This document shows, in pieces, positions 11,920 to 23,900 of a stretch of DNA of 64,000 nt (position 1 is the stretch's first letter; each line of letters begins with the position of its first letter). The translations under genes and the position numbers were made by a program. Location: the NCBI RefSeq assembly GCF_005239225.2, contig NC_133284.1, positions 31,916,339 to 31,980,338 on the forward strand, written 5' to 3'. Origin of the DNA: Populus alba. Taxonomy: Eukaryota; Streptophyta; Magnoliopsida; Malpighiales; Salicaceae. The notes under the pieces were generated by a model that was not told the DNA's origin, did not search any database, and saw only the letters and a list, made by a program, of their open reading frames with translations.

Positions 11920-14297
11920 CTAGTCATCTTCCCTATCATTCTCCCTTTCTTGATCTTCAAACAAGTCCTCAGCTGGATCATACACGATCATGTCAGGGAA
12001 AAGCTCCAGGAAGTCATCTTTTACCTGCTCTCTTAATTCTGGGAATGGAATAAGCCCCTTCAAGATCACACGAAAAGGCAAAGATATTGGTGGATCAGGA
12101 GATTGTCTCATTTCCTCATATATGTCCATTGCCTTAGAGGGCAATCCATTATCTAAGAAGGCTCTAATTATGTCCCCGAAGGTATGCTGATCAAACAGAA
12201 CTTCCTCTCTCCTCAAATCTCGCCAAACCTGATTTGCTTCATCTACCTTCTTGTTTCTTGCAAGCATCATAAGCATGTCCCTGAAAAAGAACATGTCTGG
12301 CCGATACCAAATCTCTTTGCGCACAACATCATATAACTGAAGAATACACACTGAAGCTGAATGAATAAAAATCACACATGCATGAAAGATAGATATCAGT
12401 GAAAATTAAGACAGCAGCGTAAATATTTGTCCCCTTGACATAGTTGAGCTATCATATAGTCAACAGGAAGAGCAAACACGACTCCAAACAAAGTTTTGGC
12501 TTCTGACCATCCACTCATAACTCACTCGTGCATAAAATAGAGCATTTAGTGAACTGTATCAAGTTCTCCAGTAAGATTGTGCGATCATACAGAAGGAAAA
12601 GGTGGTTCATAGTATTAGCAACACACTGGGAGAGTCAAATGCCTGCACGTGCAATGTGCATGACTCTTTTTCCCTCCATTTACTAGTTTCACCACCAGAG
12701 ACTTGGCAATCCACGTAATTTTAACCTCATCTAAAGCGAAGAGTTTCTCACATCCATCAATTTATCTTCAAATCATCGGGAAAATTATGCAAACAAAAAT
12801 CCTCCATTTTGAGTATGATTGCATAGAGCATCCTCTATTTTGAAACTGCAGTTAATGGTCATGAAAAAAGTTAACACTTAAACATACTCATGCCCCAACT
12901 CTTAGATCACATCCACTGGCATCCAATTGTCAGTTGTGCATACGATAATTGCAAATACCTATGGCTTTCATTTTGATGCATTTTTTTGTATTCTACTCAT
13001 ATGGTGGATACTCGACTAATTTAAACCAAAACTCCAAATGGGAAACTTCTTTAGCAGTGCAAATAAATTATCCATTACGTGCCTAAAACAGTATATTCAA
13101 ACCTGCTCTAGAAGCTAACCGAACACACTTCGACAGAAGCATTTTTTTCTCAAAACCAGTACTGCTCCTGAAGAACAAACCAAAGTGATGGAAAGATAGA
13201 CCATCCAACAAAACAGAATGTGGAAGCTAAGCCACCTCTGGTTGTCCACAGGCAAAAAGAAAAAAGTTTGAACACTTGGCTTGTACACTAACAAAATAGT
13301 GCACAATAACCCATCCAGATCCAGGCAGCCTGAGCATAAATTACGGGCCATGATTTTTACTATGATCATACAACTACCACTTATACATACTACAAGATTC
13401 GGCTAAGAACTTCATTAAATAGCCACATCAGCGAGCACCGCCGGACTACAACACCAATATACTTACAGCAAATGAACAAGCTTCGTCCATGTTGTCTCTT
13501 AGAACTCAACCCCGCCTCAAATTCCCAACAACGCAAAACATGCTTTCGCAGCACCCATTCATAAAACCAAAAGAATAAAACATATTGTTTTTGACAAACC
13601 ATTCAAAAACCACTTCCCTCTTCGAGATGAACCAACATGAAAGCACCTTCCCTTTCGTCTCACCAATAGATAAAACAAAAGCAATCTCTTGACACCACTT
13701 CACCATCACCAATCCAAATGTAGCTTTGCAAATAAGCATCTTTCAGTTTCCTATAAGTTAAAAACATTTATAGCTCCAAAGTTCTACGGTCTTGAATAGG
13801 ACCAAAATCAAAAGCATAAGACAAATCAAATTTAAATGAATTGATAAATTAAAGCAATAATTTAAGAAGATAATCAGAAAAGATTTCAAATTCAATCACA
13901 TGGGCTTTGCTTGCTGATTATTAATCAATCTCTAAGAACTAAGTAAATAAGGAAACAATTAACAGGGCCAAACCTTCATGCAGAGAAAGACCTGGTCTTG
14001 CCTTTGAAACTCAGCGAGAACAGCAAGAATATCAGACTTGAGCAAGCGAGAAACATTTGATTTAATAAACCGGTCGAGTCGGACAGGATTCGATTGGAGT
14101 CTCTTCAGCTCTTTGGCCGCCATCAATCCTTCTTTTCCCATCTCCTTCTTTCGTCTCCATATCGATAAGCTAGGCCTTGAAGCTGAATGATTGTAAATGC
14201 AGCGAAAAAACACCAAAAATTGATGTTTTTGGGTGAGAGAATGGGGTTTTCTAGACAGGGAGGCTCTTCCTAGAAAATTTGAAGCCAGACGCCACAT
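11920..14297 (-). CDS. Small organellar PPR protein, THA8-like family
   Basis: Two exons, read on the minus strand: 14297-13974 (start ATG at 14297-14295) and 12336-11920, separated by a 1637-nt GT-AG intron; 246 residues. The first about 40 residues are rich in Arg, Ser and hydrophobics (MWRLASNFLGRASLSRKP), consistent with an organelle-targeting presequence. The conserved middle contains 'SIWRRKKEMGKEGLMAAKEL' and 'WYRPDMFFFRDMLMMLARNK'. It is followed by PPR helices ('DQHTFGDIIRAFLDNGLPSK') and an acidic C-terminus. The arrangement resembles Arabidopsis At1g62350 and the THA8/THA8-like short PPR proteins; THA8 itself promotes splicing of chloroplast group II introns. Which organelle and which RNA this one serves is not visible. 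The open frame extends upstream of 14297 but without an earlier ATG. Confidence 0.85.
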
Positions 14298-15378
14298 AAG
14301 AACCTCAATAGTCAATACAACTGTGTTCGGAAGAAACCAAGACTCTCAGCGAAACCAAACAGGTTTAGACTACGTGAAATGCTCGCTTGTGTTGTTCAGG
14401 TACCGGCAGTAATTTTGTGAATGGTTTAAGGTTGGGCAAACCTTATTTCCATTCCCCGACTATTAATTTATATTCATTTCAGCTCTCAAAATTTAAAATG
14501 TTTTCTGTTGATTCCCCGTACTAGAATTTCCTCAATTGGATGGACCATCTTCTTCTTCTTTTTAATATGAATCGTTAATTCTCCTCGAGATGGTTTCTTT
14601 TTATTGTATAATTTTGTAAATTTAGATGGAATAAATTAACTAACATGGATGGAAGGACTCAATTGAATAATGTTCAGCACTTTAGATACTCAACTGAGAA
14701 TACTTTTTGTTTCCTTGTGTTTTTCTTTTTAAAGTGCTTTTTAATATATTAAAATGATTTTTTTTTTATTTTTAAAAAATTATTTTTGAAATTAGCGCAT
14801 TAAAACGATTTAAAATATATATAAAAATTATTTTTAATAAAAAATTATTTTAAAAAAAAATACGAATTAATTTGCATTTTCAAATACTATCTTAATCAAG
14901 TTTATCTCCGTCATTTAACCACAATTTAGATGCTCAATTGAGAATATTTTTTATTTGGAATTAGTAGATAGGTAATCCATCATTAGTAGATCGGCAACAT
15001 GTTCTTTTTACTTTTACAAATTTTATATTTTTTATTTTAAATTAATTTTTTTATCAATACACTTATAACGTGTTTGGGAACGCGGTGCAAACCGCGTTCC
15101 CAACAAATTTAAAATTTTTTTTTTGTTAAAATTTAATGTGATTTGTATTTTTTGAATCGTTTGATGTGCTAATGTTAAAAATAATTTTTAAAAAATAAAA
15201 AAAATATCATTAACATATATTTTAACATGAAAAATTATTTGAAAAACAACCGTTACCACAGTGCCGAACACTTACCTAGTATTGACATGGAAAACCAAGC
15301 CAGTGATGACCGCGGCACAAGCACTTTTGCAAAGAACACTTGATTGGGACACATGAAAACAGGAACTGAATAACAAGT
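14298..15378. other. Intergenic DNA with short dispersed repeats
   Basis: The first about 100 bases are the probable promoter and 5' UTR of the minus-strand PPR gene. The remainder is AT-rich and carries two members of a dispersed repeat family (about 14715-14870 and 15067-15280, annotated separately). No gene is visible. Confidence 0.5.
15067..15280 (-). mobile_element. MITE-like repeat, minus-oriented copy with terminal hairpin
   Basis: Read on the minus strand, this block matches 17967-18178: both run from a 'gtgttcggcactgtggtaac' / 'gtgtttggcagtgtgatagt' end, through 'tttcaaataa', to 'agcacatcaaa(a)cgatt/c'. Its far end carries a perfect short palindrome at 15074-15102 (arms TTGGGAACGCGGT, loop 3-4 nt). 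It is non-coding. The superfamily cannot be assigned from this sequence alone. Confidence 0.6.
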
Positions 15379-16395
15379 CTAATCACAAGAGATGCTTGTC
15401 CCTCCTGACCTTTCTAAGGAAAAATGAGGCAAAAGCTTCATAACATCAAGATGCTCCGAGCTATTACAGAGAAGTGTCAAGATGCTATTGGTTATTTCTA
15501 AGTCAAGAACAACACCCATATCTGCCATTTGACGAAGGAGTTTTATGACTTCTTCTGTCTCGTCTTTCTAACCAAAGCCTTTTATTAATGAATCATATAG
15601 ACGGCTGTCCAGTGTAATGCCAGAGGCAATCATGCTGTCAAAAACACCTTCTGCCTCTTCCATCTGTCCAGGTTTCGACAGCCTGTTTATAAACGAGGAA
15701 TAAGTATAAGGTTGATGCATCTTCTTTGGCAGATTGAATATCCCCTGTTTTCAGAATCCCGTCAGTCATTATACTGAAAGAGATGATATCAGGTTTACAG
15801 CTTGAATTTCTGGTTCCTTGAAACAATCTTCTTGCTTGCTCCAAGCTACTCTCCTTGCACAAGGATGCCATCAATGTATTGTAATCAACTAATGTTGGGC
15901 TAAGCCCGGAAATTCTCATTTTACTAAACATTCCTTCTGCAAAATTAAGCATGTGTGTTTTACAAAATCCATCAATCATGACGCGGTAAGTGGTTGAACT
16001 CGGAGCAAACCCCAATTCATGTACACGTTTCCAAACTTCCATGGCCTTGTCAATGATCCCTGCTTTTATATATTCTCCAATTAAAATATGAAAGGTAAAC
16101 AAGTTGCCAAAGCTCCCCCTCTCAATCATTGTATCATATATTTCCACAGCCTCGTCAAGGCGTCGTCCTTTGCACAGCCCTTGAATCAGAGTGTTGGGTG
16201 TGATTACATCTGGTTCAACGTAATTCCCATCCTCCAACAACGAACTAGAAAGTTTCATTGCCGCTATTGCAAGCTCCCATTATCGAAGTATTGCAAGAAA
16301 CCACATCCGGCCTCTTTCCCTTCTCGATCATTGTTTCAGAGATAGTAAAAGCATCTCCAATGCGGCCATCCTTGCATAGTCCATTGATTGCAAAT
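15379..16395 (-). pseudogene. P-class pentatricopeptide repeat (PPR) pseudogene
   Basis: The minus strand encodes a run of 35-residue P-type PPR motifs, for example 'TPNTLIQGLCKGRRLDEAVE', 'TFHILIGEYIKAGIIDKAME' and 'TYRVMIDGFCKTHMLNFAEG'. The frame is broken three ways. There is a frameshift near 16256-16262, where 'INGLCKDGRIGDAF...' enters from another frame. There is a frameshift with an apparent small deletion near 15720-15731. There is an in-frame TAG at 15568-15570, after which the same frame continues to a natural-looking terminal TAG at 15379-15381. The 5' end is lost abruptly near 16395 where unrelated GC-richer DNA begins. It resembles long P-class PPR genes such as Arabidopsis At5g28370/At5g28460, recalled from memory. 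An intact parent copy probably exists elsewhere in the genome. Confidence 0.85.
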
Positions 16396-17100
16396 TATTT
16401 TCAATGTGAGCACGGTGATGTATGGAATAGAAGGCTGCTATGGAGACGAGGCGGAGCACGGTACCAGAGATTTGATTTGCTATGAGGCCTTAGACCCGAT
16501 AAAGCTCAAGACTCCTGGGCGTGGTCCAGTAAAGCTTGGAACTTTCTAGGAGGATCCAATGCTATGTAATGGCACTTATTGCGGGCCGAGACCCAATTGT
16601 CCCAGGATCATCGGGATGGTGGAGCCACGGGAGGACCACTGCTTTGACCGGACAGCTGTGACGGGTACTAAAATAAAAATAAACCACGAGGTGTTGTCTA
16701 TCACATGCTTTAGTTCCTGTTTTAACTGAAATAGACAAAACGGTACAGGGAGGCATGAGACCTGTTACTGCTTAACTCGGTAACCACCCGTTTAACTGCC
16801 CATACAAACTCGCACAACTAGAGTTTGTTTTACACGCTCTGATCGCAGGCGAGACTAGAGGATAAGTCACGCGGAGAACGTGGTCCCGGAAGGACAATTT
16901 GTTGGCCCGTTCCCTGAGAGGTGGCTCGTGGCTGACATGCACCGGGAAGTCATCTCGGTACGGAATTGTGTATGGTTTTTCGGAAAGGAATTAAGATTTG
17001 AAGAGGTAAGCGAGATACGTCCTTCATGCTTTTGTGTGCTGTTTTGGAAGGACAGACGGCGGTTCCTTGTTTTGATCGAAAGGAAGACACTTGGTTTCAG
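16396..17100. other. GC-richer block of unknown origin abutting the PPR pseudogene
   Basis: This stretch is conspicuously richer in G and C than the flanking DNA. It contains open frames of up to about 90 codons on both strands, including one at 16880-17158 (+). I do not recognise any encoded protein and see no rRNA or tRNA structure. It ends in a poly-T run near 17105-17119. Candidate explanations are a transposon fragment, an organelle-derived insertion, or the remains of a gene; the sequence alone does not decide. Confidence 0.4.
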
Positions 17101-17119
17101 CAATTTTATTTTTTTTTTA

Positions 17120-20100
17120 AGTAGTTTTTGTGATTGTAATTATATATATAAAAAATAAATTAAAAAAAAATAGTTTGTTAGATTTAGATATATATTTGAT
17201 AAAAATTATGATTGAAATTTATGTATTGCTAAAAGCATGTATAAAATATTTGGTTGTGGCTGCATTTCAAAAGAATTTTTTACTTGGAAATATATCAAAA
17301 TATTTTTTTAAAATTATTTTTTATATTAGCGCATTAAAATGATCTGAAAGTATAAAAAAATATATAAATTTTTTTAAAAATACTTTTGAAACGCAAAAAT
17401 AAACAAAGTTTTACGAACTCAGTTAAAAAATTATGTAAAATTTGCTTCATAAAAACTACGTTTCAAACTTAATTTTTTAATGAACCTTATAGTATAAAAC
17501 ATAATTTAATATATTATCAAACAACAAATTGTATTTTTTACACGACAAACATAAAAATTAGAGCTAAATAAACGGTCCCAAAGTAACCGATAAAGGAATG
17601 CCAAGTCAAGGGTGGCCTTTCAGTCTGGTGTTGATTTTTCTACATAGATATGCCATGCTATGTTTTGGCGAAAGTTTCATTTGAAGAGATTAAAAAAGAG
17701 CTTTTGACTATTAAATTTTTTTGTAAGATTTTCTTGAAAACCCCAAAAAAAAAAAAAATATCCAATAGCCCTGGTGCCTTTTCTATCTAGTCAAGCATGA
17801 GAATTTTTTTCTGCTATGTTAAATATCTTCAAAGCTTCTCGAATAAACCTTTTCTTATATAAAAGCACGGGGTTTTTGGTTTCTAAAATTAAACCGTAAA
17901 GCATATTGGTTTTTCACGTTTTAGAGTGCGAATGTCACTCTAAAATCGGGCCTTAGATGGATTAAGAGCGTGTTTGGCAGTGTGATAGTGGTTGCTTTTC
18001 AAATAGCTTTTCGTGTCGAAATACATGTCAATGATATTTTTTCATTTTTTAAAAATCATTTTTGACATCAGCACATCAAAACGATCCAAAAAGTACAAAC
18101 CGAACTCAATTTTAACAAAAAAAAAAATTTCAAATTTGCACCAAACGCATGTGCAAACGCAGAGACAAACGGTCTCTAAATAAAAGCTTGCACTGCTCAT
18201 TAAAAAAAAAAACACCTCACTTTTTTCTCAATATTTTTTTTTATTTTTAAAAAAATATGATTGTGATTGTTTTTTTAAAATATTTTTTTATACTTAAATA
18301 TATTCAAATAATATTTATTTATTTTTTAAAAATTATTTTTAAAATTAGTATATCAAAACAATTTAAAATATATAAAAAAATTAATTTTTATGAGACATGA
18401 TTTGGACTGTGTATTCAAATAATATGTTTTTTTATGATATTTGAAAGTTGTGCTTATAAAAAACAAAATACTAAGGCGGTGGTGATGATATACGCGCAAA
18501 GGAGTAAATTGATGTAAATTAGTTTGCATGCTCCCTCGAAATGTATAGATATTATTAGTAAAGTTATTACAATACAATTAAAAAATACATTAATGCGCTT
18601 AGCCGTTCATATGAATTGTCAATCACTGCAAGAAACCCTATATCTTTTAGATTATTTAGGTAATAGTAGATAGATATCCGTATTATGCTTTAAATTGGAT
18701 ATATTTTTTTCTAGTGTAAAAAAATTGCTTAGGCAATGTCGGTGCTTTTAAAGAAGCAAGAAAAATTTGAGATCCAAACTATTAATTCTATTAAATTTAA
18801 TAGCTTAATTAATTTAATAATATAATTAAAAAAAAACATCGCATCGCATGTAGATAAAGCAAATATAAAAAATAATAATAATTAATTATAAAAAATGAGA
18901 TATCAATATTATACTTCTTCGAAGACAAAGAAAGAAAATATTGCTACAAACTTACTCTTGTTCAACAATAGACACTATCTCATTAACAAAAAGAGCTCAC
19001 AAATAAGGTTATAATACCACCTAAAGAAATCGCACTCACCATCAGAACAATAACTTGGATAACAAACCAAACAAAATATCTCAAGGTGAGCATGTCCAGT
19101 TTATATTCAATCAAATGATTTAATTTAATTAAAAACAAAATTTATCTATAAAAAATCTAAGTTTAATAAAGAACAACAACTAAAAAAATCAAAAGTAACT
19201 CGACTTATTTTCAAAATGAGTGAAAATTATATAAAAATAAAATAAAAAAAAACTCAATCTTCAATTAAATACATGTTGAGCGATAACATTAATAAAAAAA
19301 ATAAACTTCAAAAAAAAAAAACTTATTCGAATCTTCTAAATCTAAGTTGATTTTCAGACTTACAATTCATAAATTCTAGATCTGAATTGAGTTAAGAAGC
19401 TTGATTCTTAACCAGATTAATATTAAATTATGAAATAAAAAATATTTATTAAAATAAAAAAATAATAATTAAAAGAACAAAAACAATACTTGATAAATAA
19501 AAAAAATAAATAAGAATAATTTTTTTAAAAAAATCAATTTACTTCAAATAAAACAAACAATGATGAAACACGACATTGATCAAATAACCGCTATATTTCT
19601 AAAAAACGCATTTAACCTGACTTGAGATTTGAATTTTGACACGGACAGCAAAGGATAGAGGGGGCCTCTGTAATAAGTACAAAATAAAAACCCTTGAGAT
19701 GTCTAGGAAGTACAAAGTATTCATTAACAACAAACTTCTCTACATTGCTCACATGCACTCCCATGTAACTTTTAACTCATTTACAAGTTTGATCCAAGAT
19801 TCGCTAATCAAACCTAAGTTACCTAACATGGTTACCACTGAATAATTTATGCATCAATCAAAGGCTATCTGATTTGTATCAATTGTTTAAATAAATACGT
19901 AATTTTATATTAATTTGACGTGTTCAAATAAATTATTGACTCTAAAGTTTGAATTTAAGATATTAAAAAATATATATTTTTTAATGTCTCAAGATGTCTT
20001 GCCCCACGTTTCAACTGGAGTTTTATTATATATTTTAATTATTTTATTTCAAATTATATTTTTTGAACTGTTTTTACATCTTAATATAAAAAATATTATT

Positions 20101-20450
20101 TTAACTTATTTATAATAAAAAAATGTTTTAAAAAATAATCTCCCCCGTTTTTTCAAACACCCCTTAACCTACCATTAACAACAACACGTCTCATCTTCTG
20201 CTAAATAGTTTTTTCTCCTCTTCCACCTGAAAAAAAAAAAAAAGATTTTAAAACGAGGAAAATAACTGCTCCTCGCCGGCTCGCCCGCGCCGGCACCCCC
20301 TAAAAAAACTAAAAAACCACAAATAAGCTTAGGGGTTTCAAAACAAGTTCAAATGTGGTAAACATGGTCTCATGTTATGTGGACCCTGACGTGATTTTCA
20401 CACCCACTGCCCACTGCCCTCTGCCCACTGCCCAAACCACTCCCTTCACT
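17120..20450. other. AT-rich intergenic DNA with degenerate repeats
   Basis: No supported gene. The region holds members of the dispersed short repeat family (about 17275-17400, 17967-18178 and 18235-18385) and long A/T-rich runs. Short open frames here have AT-driven composition and no recognisable motif. A GC-rich imperfect palindrome (GCCGGCTCGCCCGCGCCGGC) lies near 20275-20295. A small CACTGCCC-type microrepeat follows near 20400-20437, at the edge of the next gene's promoter. Confidence 0.5.
17967..18178 (+). mobile_element. MITE-like repeat, plus-oriented copy
   Basis: The block begins GCGTGTTTGGCAGTGTGATA, passes through 'gcttttcaaatagctttt' and CAGCACATCAAAACGATC, and ends near 'gcaccaaacgcatgtgcaaa'. 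The same order of motifs occurs in reverse at 15067-15280. Only the core portion (TTTTTAAAAATNATTTTT followed by the AGCNCATCAAAAC-like motif) is shared with several other places in the window. Non-coding. Confidence 0.6.
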
Positions 20451-20707
20451 CACCTGTCTCTCTCTCTAGCCAGCAAGAGAAGTGAGTGAAAAGCAAAGCC
20501 AAAGTCACTCCCTCTCCTCAATCGCTCACGCACACCAGATTACAAAATTATTACTGCACAACCACTACACCCCCTCGGTAGTCTCTACCTGATCCAATAC
20601 CTAAAACCAATACTATCATCAAAAGTAAAATTCAAACCAAATGAGATAAATAAATAAATAAAAACACTAATAAATTTATAGTTATTGCTTGCCGCTTGGT
20701 AGTTCTG

Positions 20708-20733
20708 GTTGTTGTTGTTGTTGTTGTTGTTGT
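20708..20733. repeat. (GTT)n microsatellite in the probable 5' UTR of the PH-RhoGAP gene
   Basis: About eight to nine uninterrupted GTT triplets lie some 220 bases upstream of the start codon. The location suggests it is transcribed, but the transcription start cannot be seen. Confidence 0.85.
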
Positions 20734-20872
20734 TTATTCTTCATTGCCCTTTTTTTATCAAATAAAAAAACCCTAACTAGTTTTCACAACCAGTCAGATC
20801 TTGAACTGCCGCTCGAGTTTAACATAAGGAGCCGACCTACGACGCGGAACTCGGTTACTGCGAGTTGACTCA

Positions 20873-20908
20873 ATGGAGAAGTTGCAATATTCTATCTGGA
20901 AATGCTAA
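20873..20908 (+). promoter_or_regulatory. Candidate 11-codon upstream ORF ahead of the PH-RhoGAP start
   Basis: An ATG at 20873 opens an 11-residue frame (MEKLQYSIWKC) ending in TAA at 20906-20908. It lies 42 bases upstream of the main ATG at 20951. It matters only if the transcript begins upstream of it, which the position makes likely but does not prove. Confidence 0.5.
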
Positions 20909-20950
20909 GCATTTTCAAGGATTATTGTGGTTTTTTGTCCTTCAGTTTTA

Positions 20951-23900
20951 ATGTCGTCGGCTTCCTTAGCGGCTCCCGAGCGGCCAAGAGCCGGACCTTC
21001 CAATACGGTTCGTAATTATTATTTTTTTCTTAAATTTGATTTGGTTGAAAATGTGAGTTGAATTTGATTTGGTTTTTTCTTGGATCGTTGTTTTAGTCAA
21101 TAACCGAAACGGTTTTTCTTTTGTTTTTCTCGAATTTATATGTTTTGGTGCGGATAGAGAGGTTCATTGGCTTTTTTTTGGTAATAGAATTTTGAAGTGC
21201 ATTTGCTTCTCAACGTGTTTCTTTTTTTGATGACGAGGAATATCGGAGATAAGGAAATAAAAACTAGGATATTTCATGTTGTAATGGGAATAAATGCAGA
21301 AAACGATAAGGAATCTGTGATGCAAAATTATCTGAGTTGTGCTCACGTTTTCTAATTTTTTCATAATCATAAGAAACTGAACCCGCAATTACCAATGCAG
21401 TAGGAAGGACAGGATACATGGTATCATCCCGACTATTGTGGGTCTTGAAGCTAATTGATTGTTCATCTGCCACCCCCAAGAATGGATCATTCTTTGATTT
21501 TAGATAAGTAGTTGTGGTTGAGGGTTAATTTGGGATCGATATGTATTTAATCCTGTTAAAACATGTAGTGGTGAGACTTGGCAATTTGAAGTTTTAAAGA
21601 GAGAAACTTGAACATAATTGGATTTCCTGTCGTCTGGATATTTCTTGCTGGAATGCCCTTGCTCTGTGTCAAATTCTTGTTCTCAATTTGTGCAATTTAT
21701 CAAATAATCATACAACAATAAGGTTAAGATAGAGCTGCTTTCAGTGCAAACTCTCATCAGACTCCAAAACTAGTTGGTGAACCATGTATATATCGAATGC
21801 TAATTTGTGGTTGTTCACTATATAGCTTGTCAAAAATACTTAATGGTCAAGAGACTGAACATTTCGCTACGTGATTTTTCTGGAAATATCTGCTTTACCA
21901 AACCAAAATTATGTTAATATCTGTGTTTTATTGATAGCTTGTACAATACTTTGGCTGTTCACTTGATGATATTATTGGGGAATGCAGCAAGTATATTGGT
22001 TATTTCCTTCTAGTTGTCTCTATATATTAGGCAGGTAGGAATTATTCATATCTTCTATGTCATATGTTTGCAGGTTTTCAAGAGTGGCCCACTTTTCATT
22101 TCTTCGAAAGGTTGGTAACAACTTTTTTCCTGCTGATTTCGGTTTTATTTTTCTATGTCCTGATTTGGTTCTCGAACTTTTTATTATTATTCCTTGTTTG
22201 ATGCAAGTAAATATTTATGTGAAACTTGGCTTGTGTGCAAATGCTATGTTTCAGCTATAGCGATTTTCTTCAATGAAGTATGCAAATAGATATATACATG
22301 AATTTGAATTGCTGTTCCAATTTCTTGAGTAATGGGTGCTGTGAACATTCATTTTCGGTACGCTTTACATCCACTTTCAGAACTGGATTTTTGAGAACCA
22401 TGGCAAATTAGGTAGAATTACATGCTATCTAAAAATTCTACAATCCATTTTCAGTTCGAACAATTACCTTTTCCCCACCCATCAGCTTTACATTTTTTTT
22501 CAGATGATAAAGATATTTGCTTAATTATCAATTGTATACAGTCCATCTTCTTTTACCAATATAGGTTGAAGTACATTGGTAAAAATTATTATAATTCATT
22601 GAATTGTCTTTAGAGCTTATTGAAACCCTTTGTTGCTACTCAATTAAGTTAATGTTGAATTTCTGCAGGAATAGGCTGGAAGTCATGGAAGAAGCGGTGG
22701 TTTATCCTTACACGCACTTCCTTGGTGTTTTTCAAAAATGACCCTGTTAGTATGATTTATTCATCCCATGTTCTTTTTTTACTTGGATATGTTTTATAAT
22801 CATTGCTTGATTGTCTATTTTTGTGATGGACATGTAGATTACCCCTCTAAACATTGGGTTATTGGTTTATAAATGATGTTTGATCTAGTTACACGTTTTG
22901 GTTATATGATGGTGATGATGATTTATTGCTCGCAGTATTCGATGGAAATTTCAGTTTCTTGGTAAAAAAATTTTGGTACTTTAACATGTGTCGTCTCTTG
23001 TTCATTATACTACCTAACTCACCTGTCTTGAATATTTTTCATGATTGTGAACTAATTAAAATAACGCTCATTTTTAATTTTTATGCAGAGTGCTCTACCA
23101 CAAAGAGGAGGTGAAGTAAATCTTACTCTGGGGGGCATTGATTTGAATAACACTGGAAGGTACATCTGGTTACTAAATACTGTTTATAGTTTGTATTCTG
23201 AAGACTTGGTAATAGTTGTTATTCTTATTTTCAGTGTCGTTGTTAGAGAAGACAAGAAATTGTTAACTGTTTTGTTTCCTGATGGACGTGATGGCCGAGC
23301 GTTCACCCTTAAGGTACTTAATTTATACCTTTTCTTTTCAAGCTTGATTCTTTCTTGACATGTATTTTTCTCTTTCCTTTCAACATCGCATGTCTCTTCA
23401 AGTGTGTTTGATGTGTAAGTCATTTTTGGCTTTCCTGTTCTAAATTTCAGGCTGAAACATCAGAGGATTTGTATGAGTGGAAGACAGCCCTTGAACATGC
23501 CCTTTCACAAGCACCAAGTGCTGCCCTTGTAATTGGACACAACAGGGTTTTCCAAAGTGACACAAATGAAGCTGTTGAAGGGTCTTTCCATCAATGTTTG
23601 TTCTCCTCAACCATAAAAAACTATCCTTTTCATTTCTCCCCTTTCCTTTTCTTTTGGAATTTGGAAATGATCTCCACTTCAGCCAGTGACATGCTAACTC
23701 CTATGCTGGCTTTGCATTTAAATCGCATTTTGATCAGGGAGGGATAAACATCCTGTTAAGTCAATGGTTGTTGGAAGACCCATTTTACTTGCCCTCGAAG
23801 ATATTGATGGCGGTCCATCATTCCTTGAGAAAGCTCTCCGATTTCTTGAGAAGTTTGGTAAAGTTGTAATCCCCATTTTTTCTGAGCTTGTTGTTCTATA

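Noticed and set aside
16880..17158. 92-codon open frame in the GC-richer block, considered as a possible gene.
   Set aside because: No family recognised and no upstream gene structure. Kept only as part of an unexplained block.
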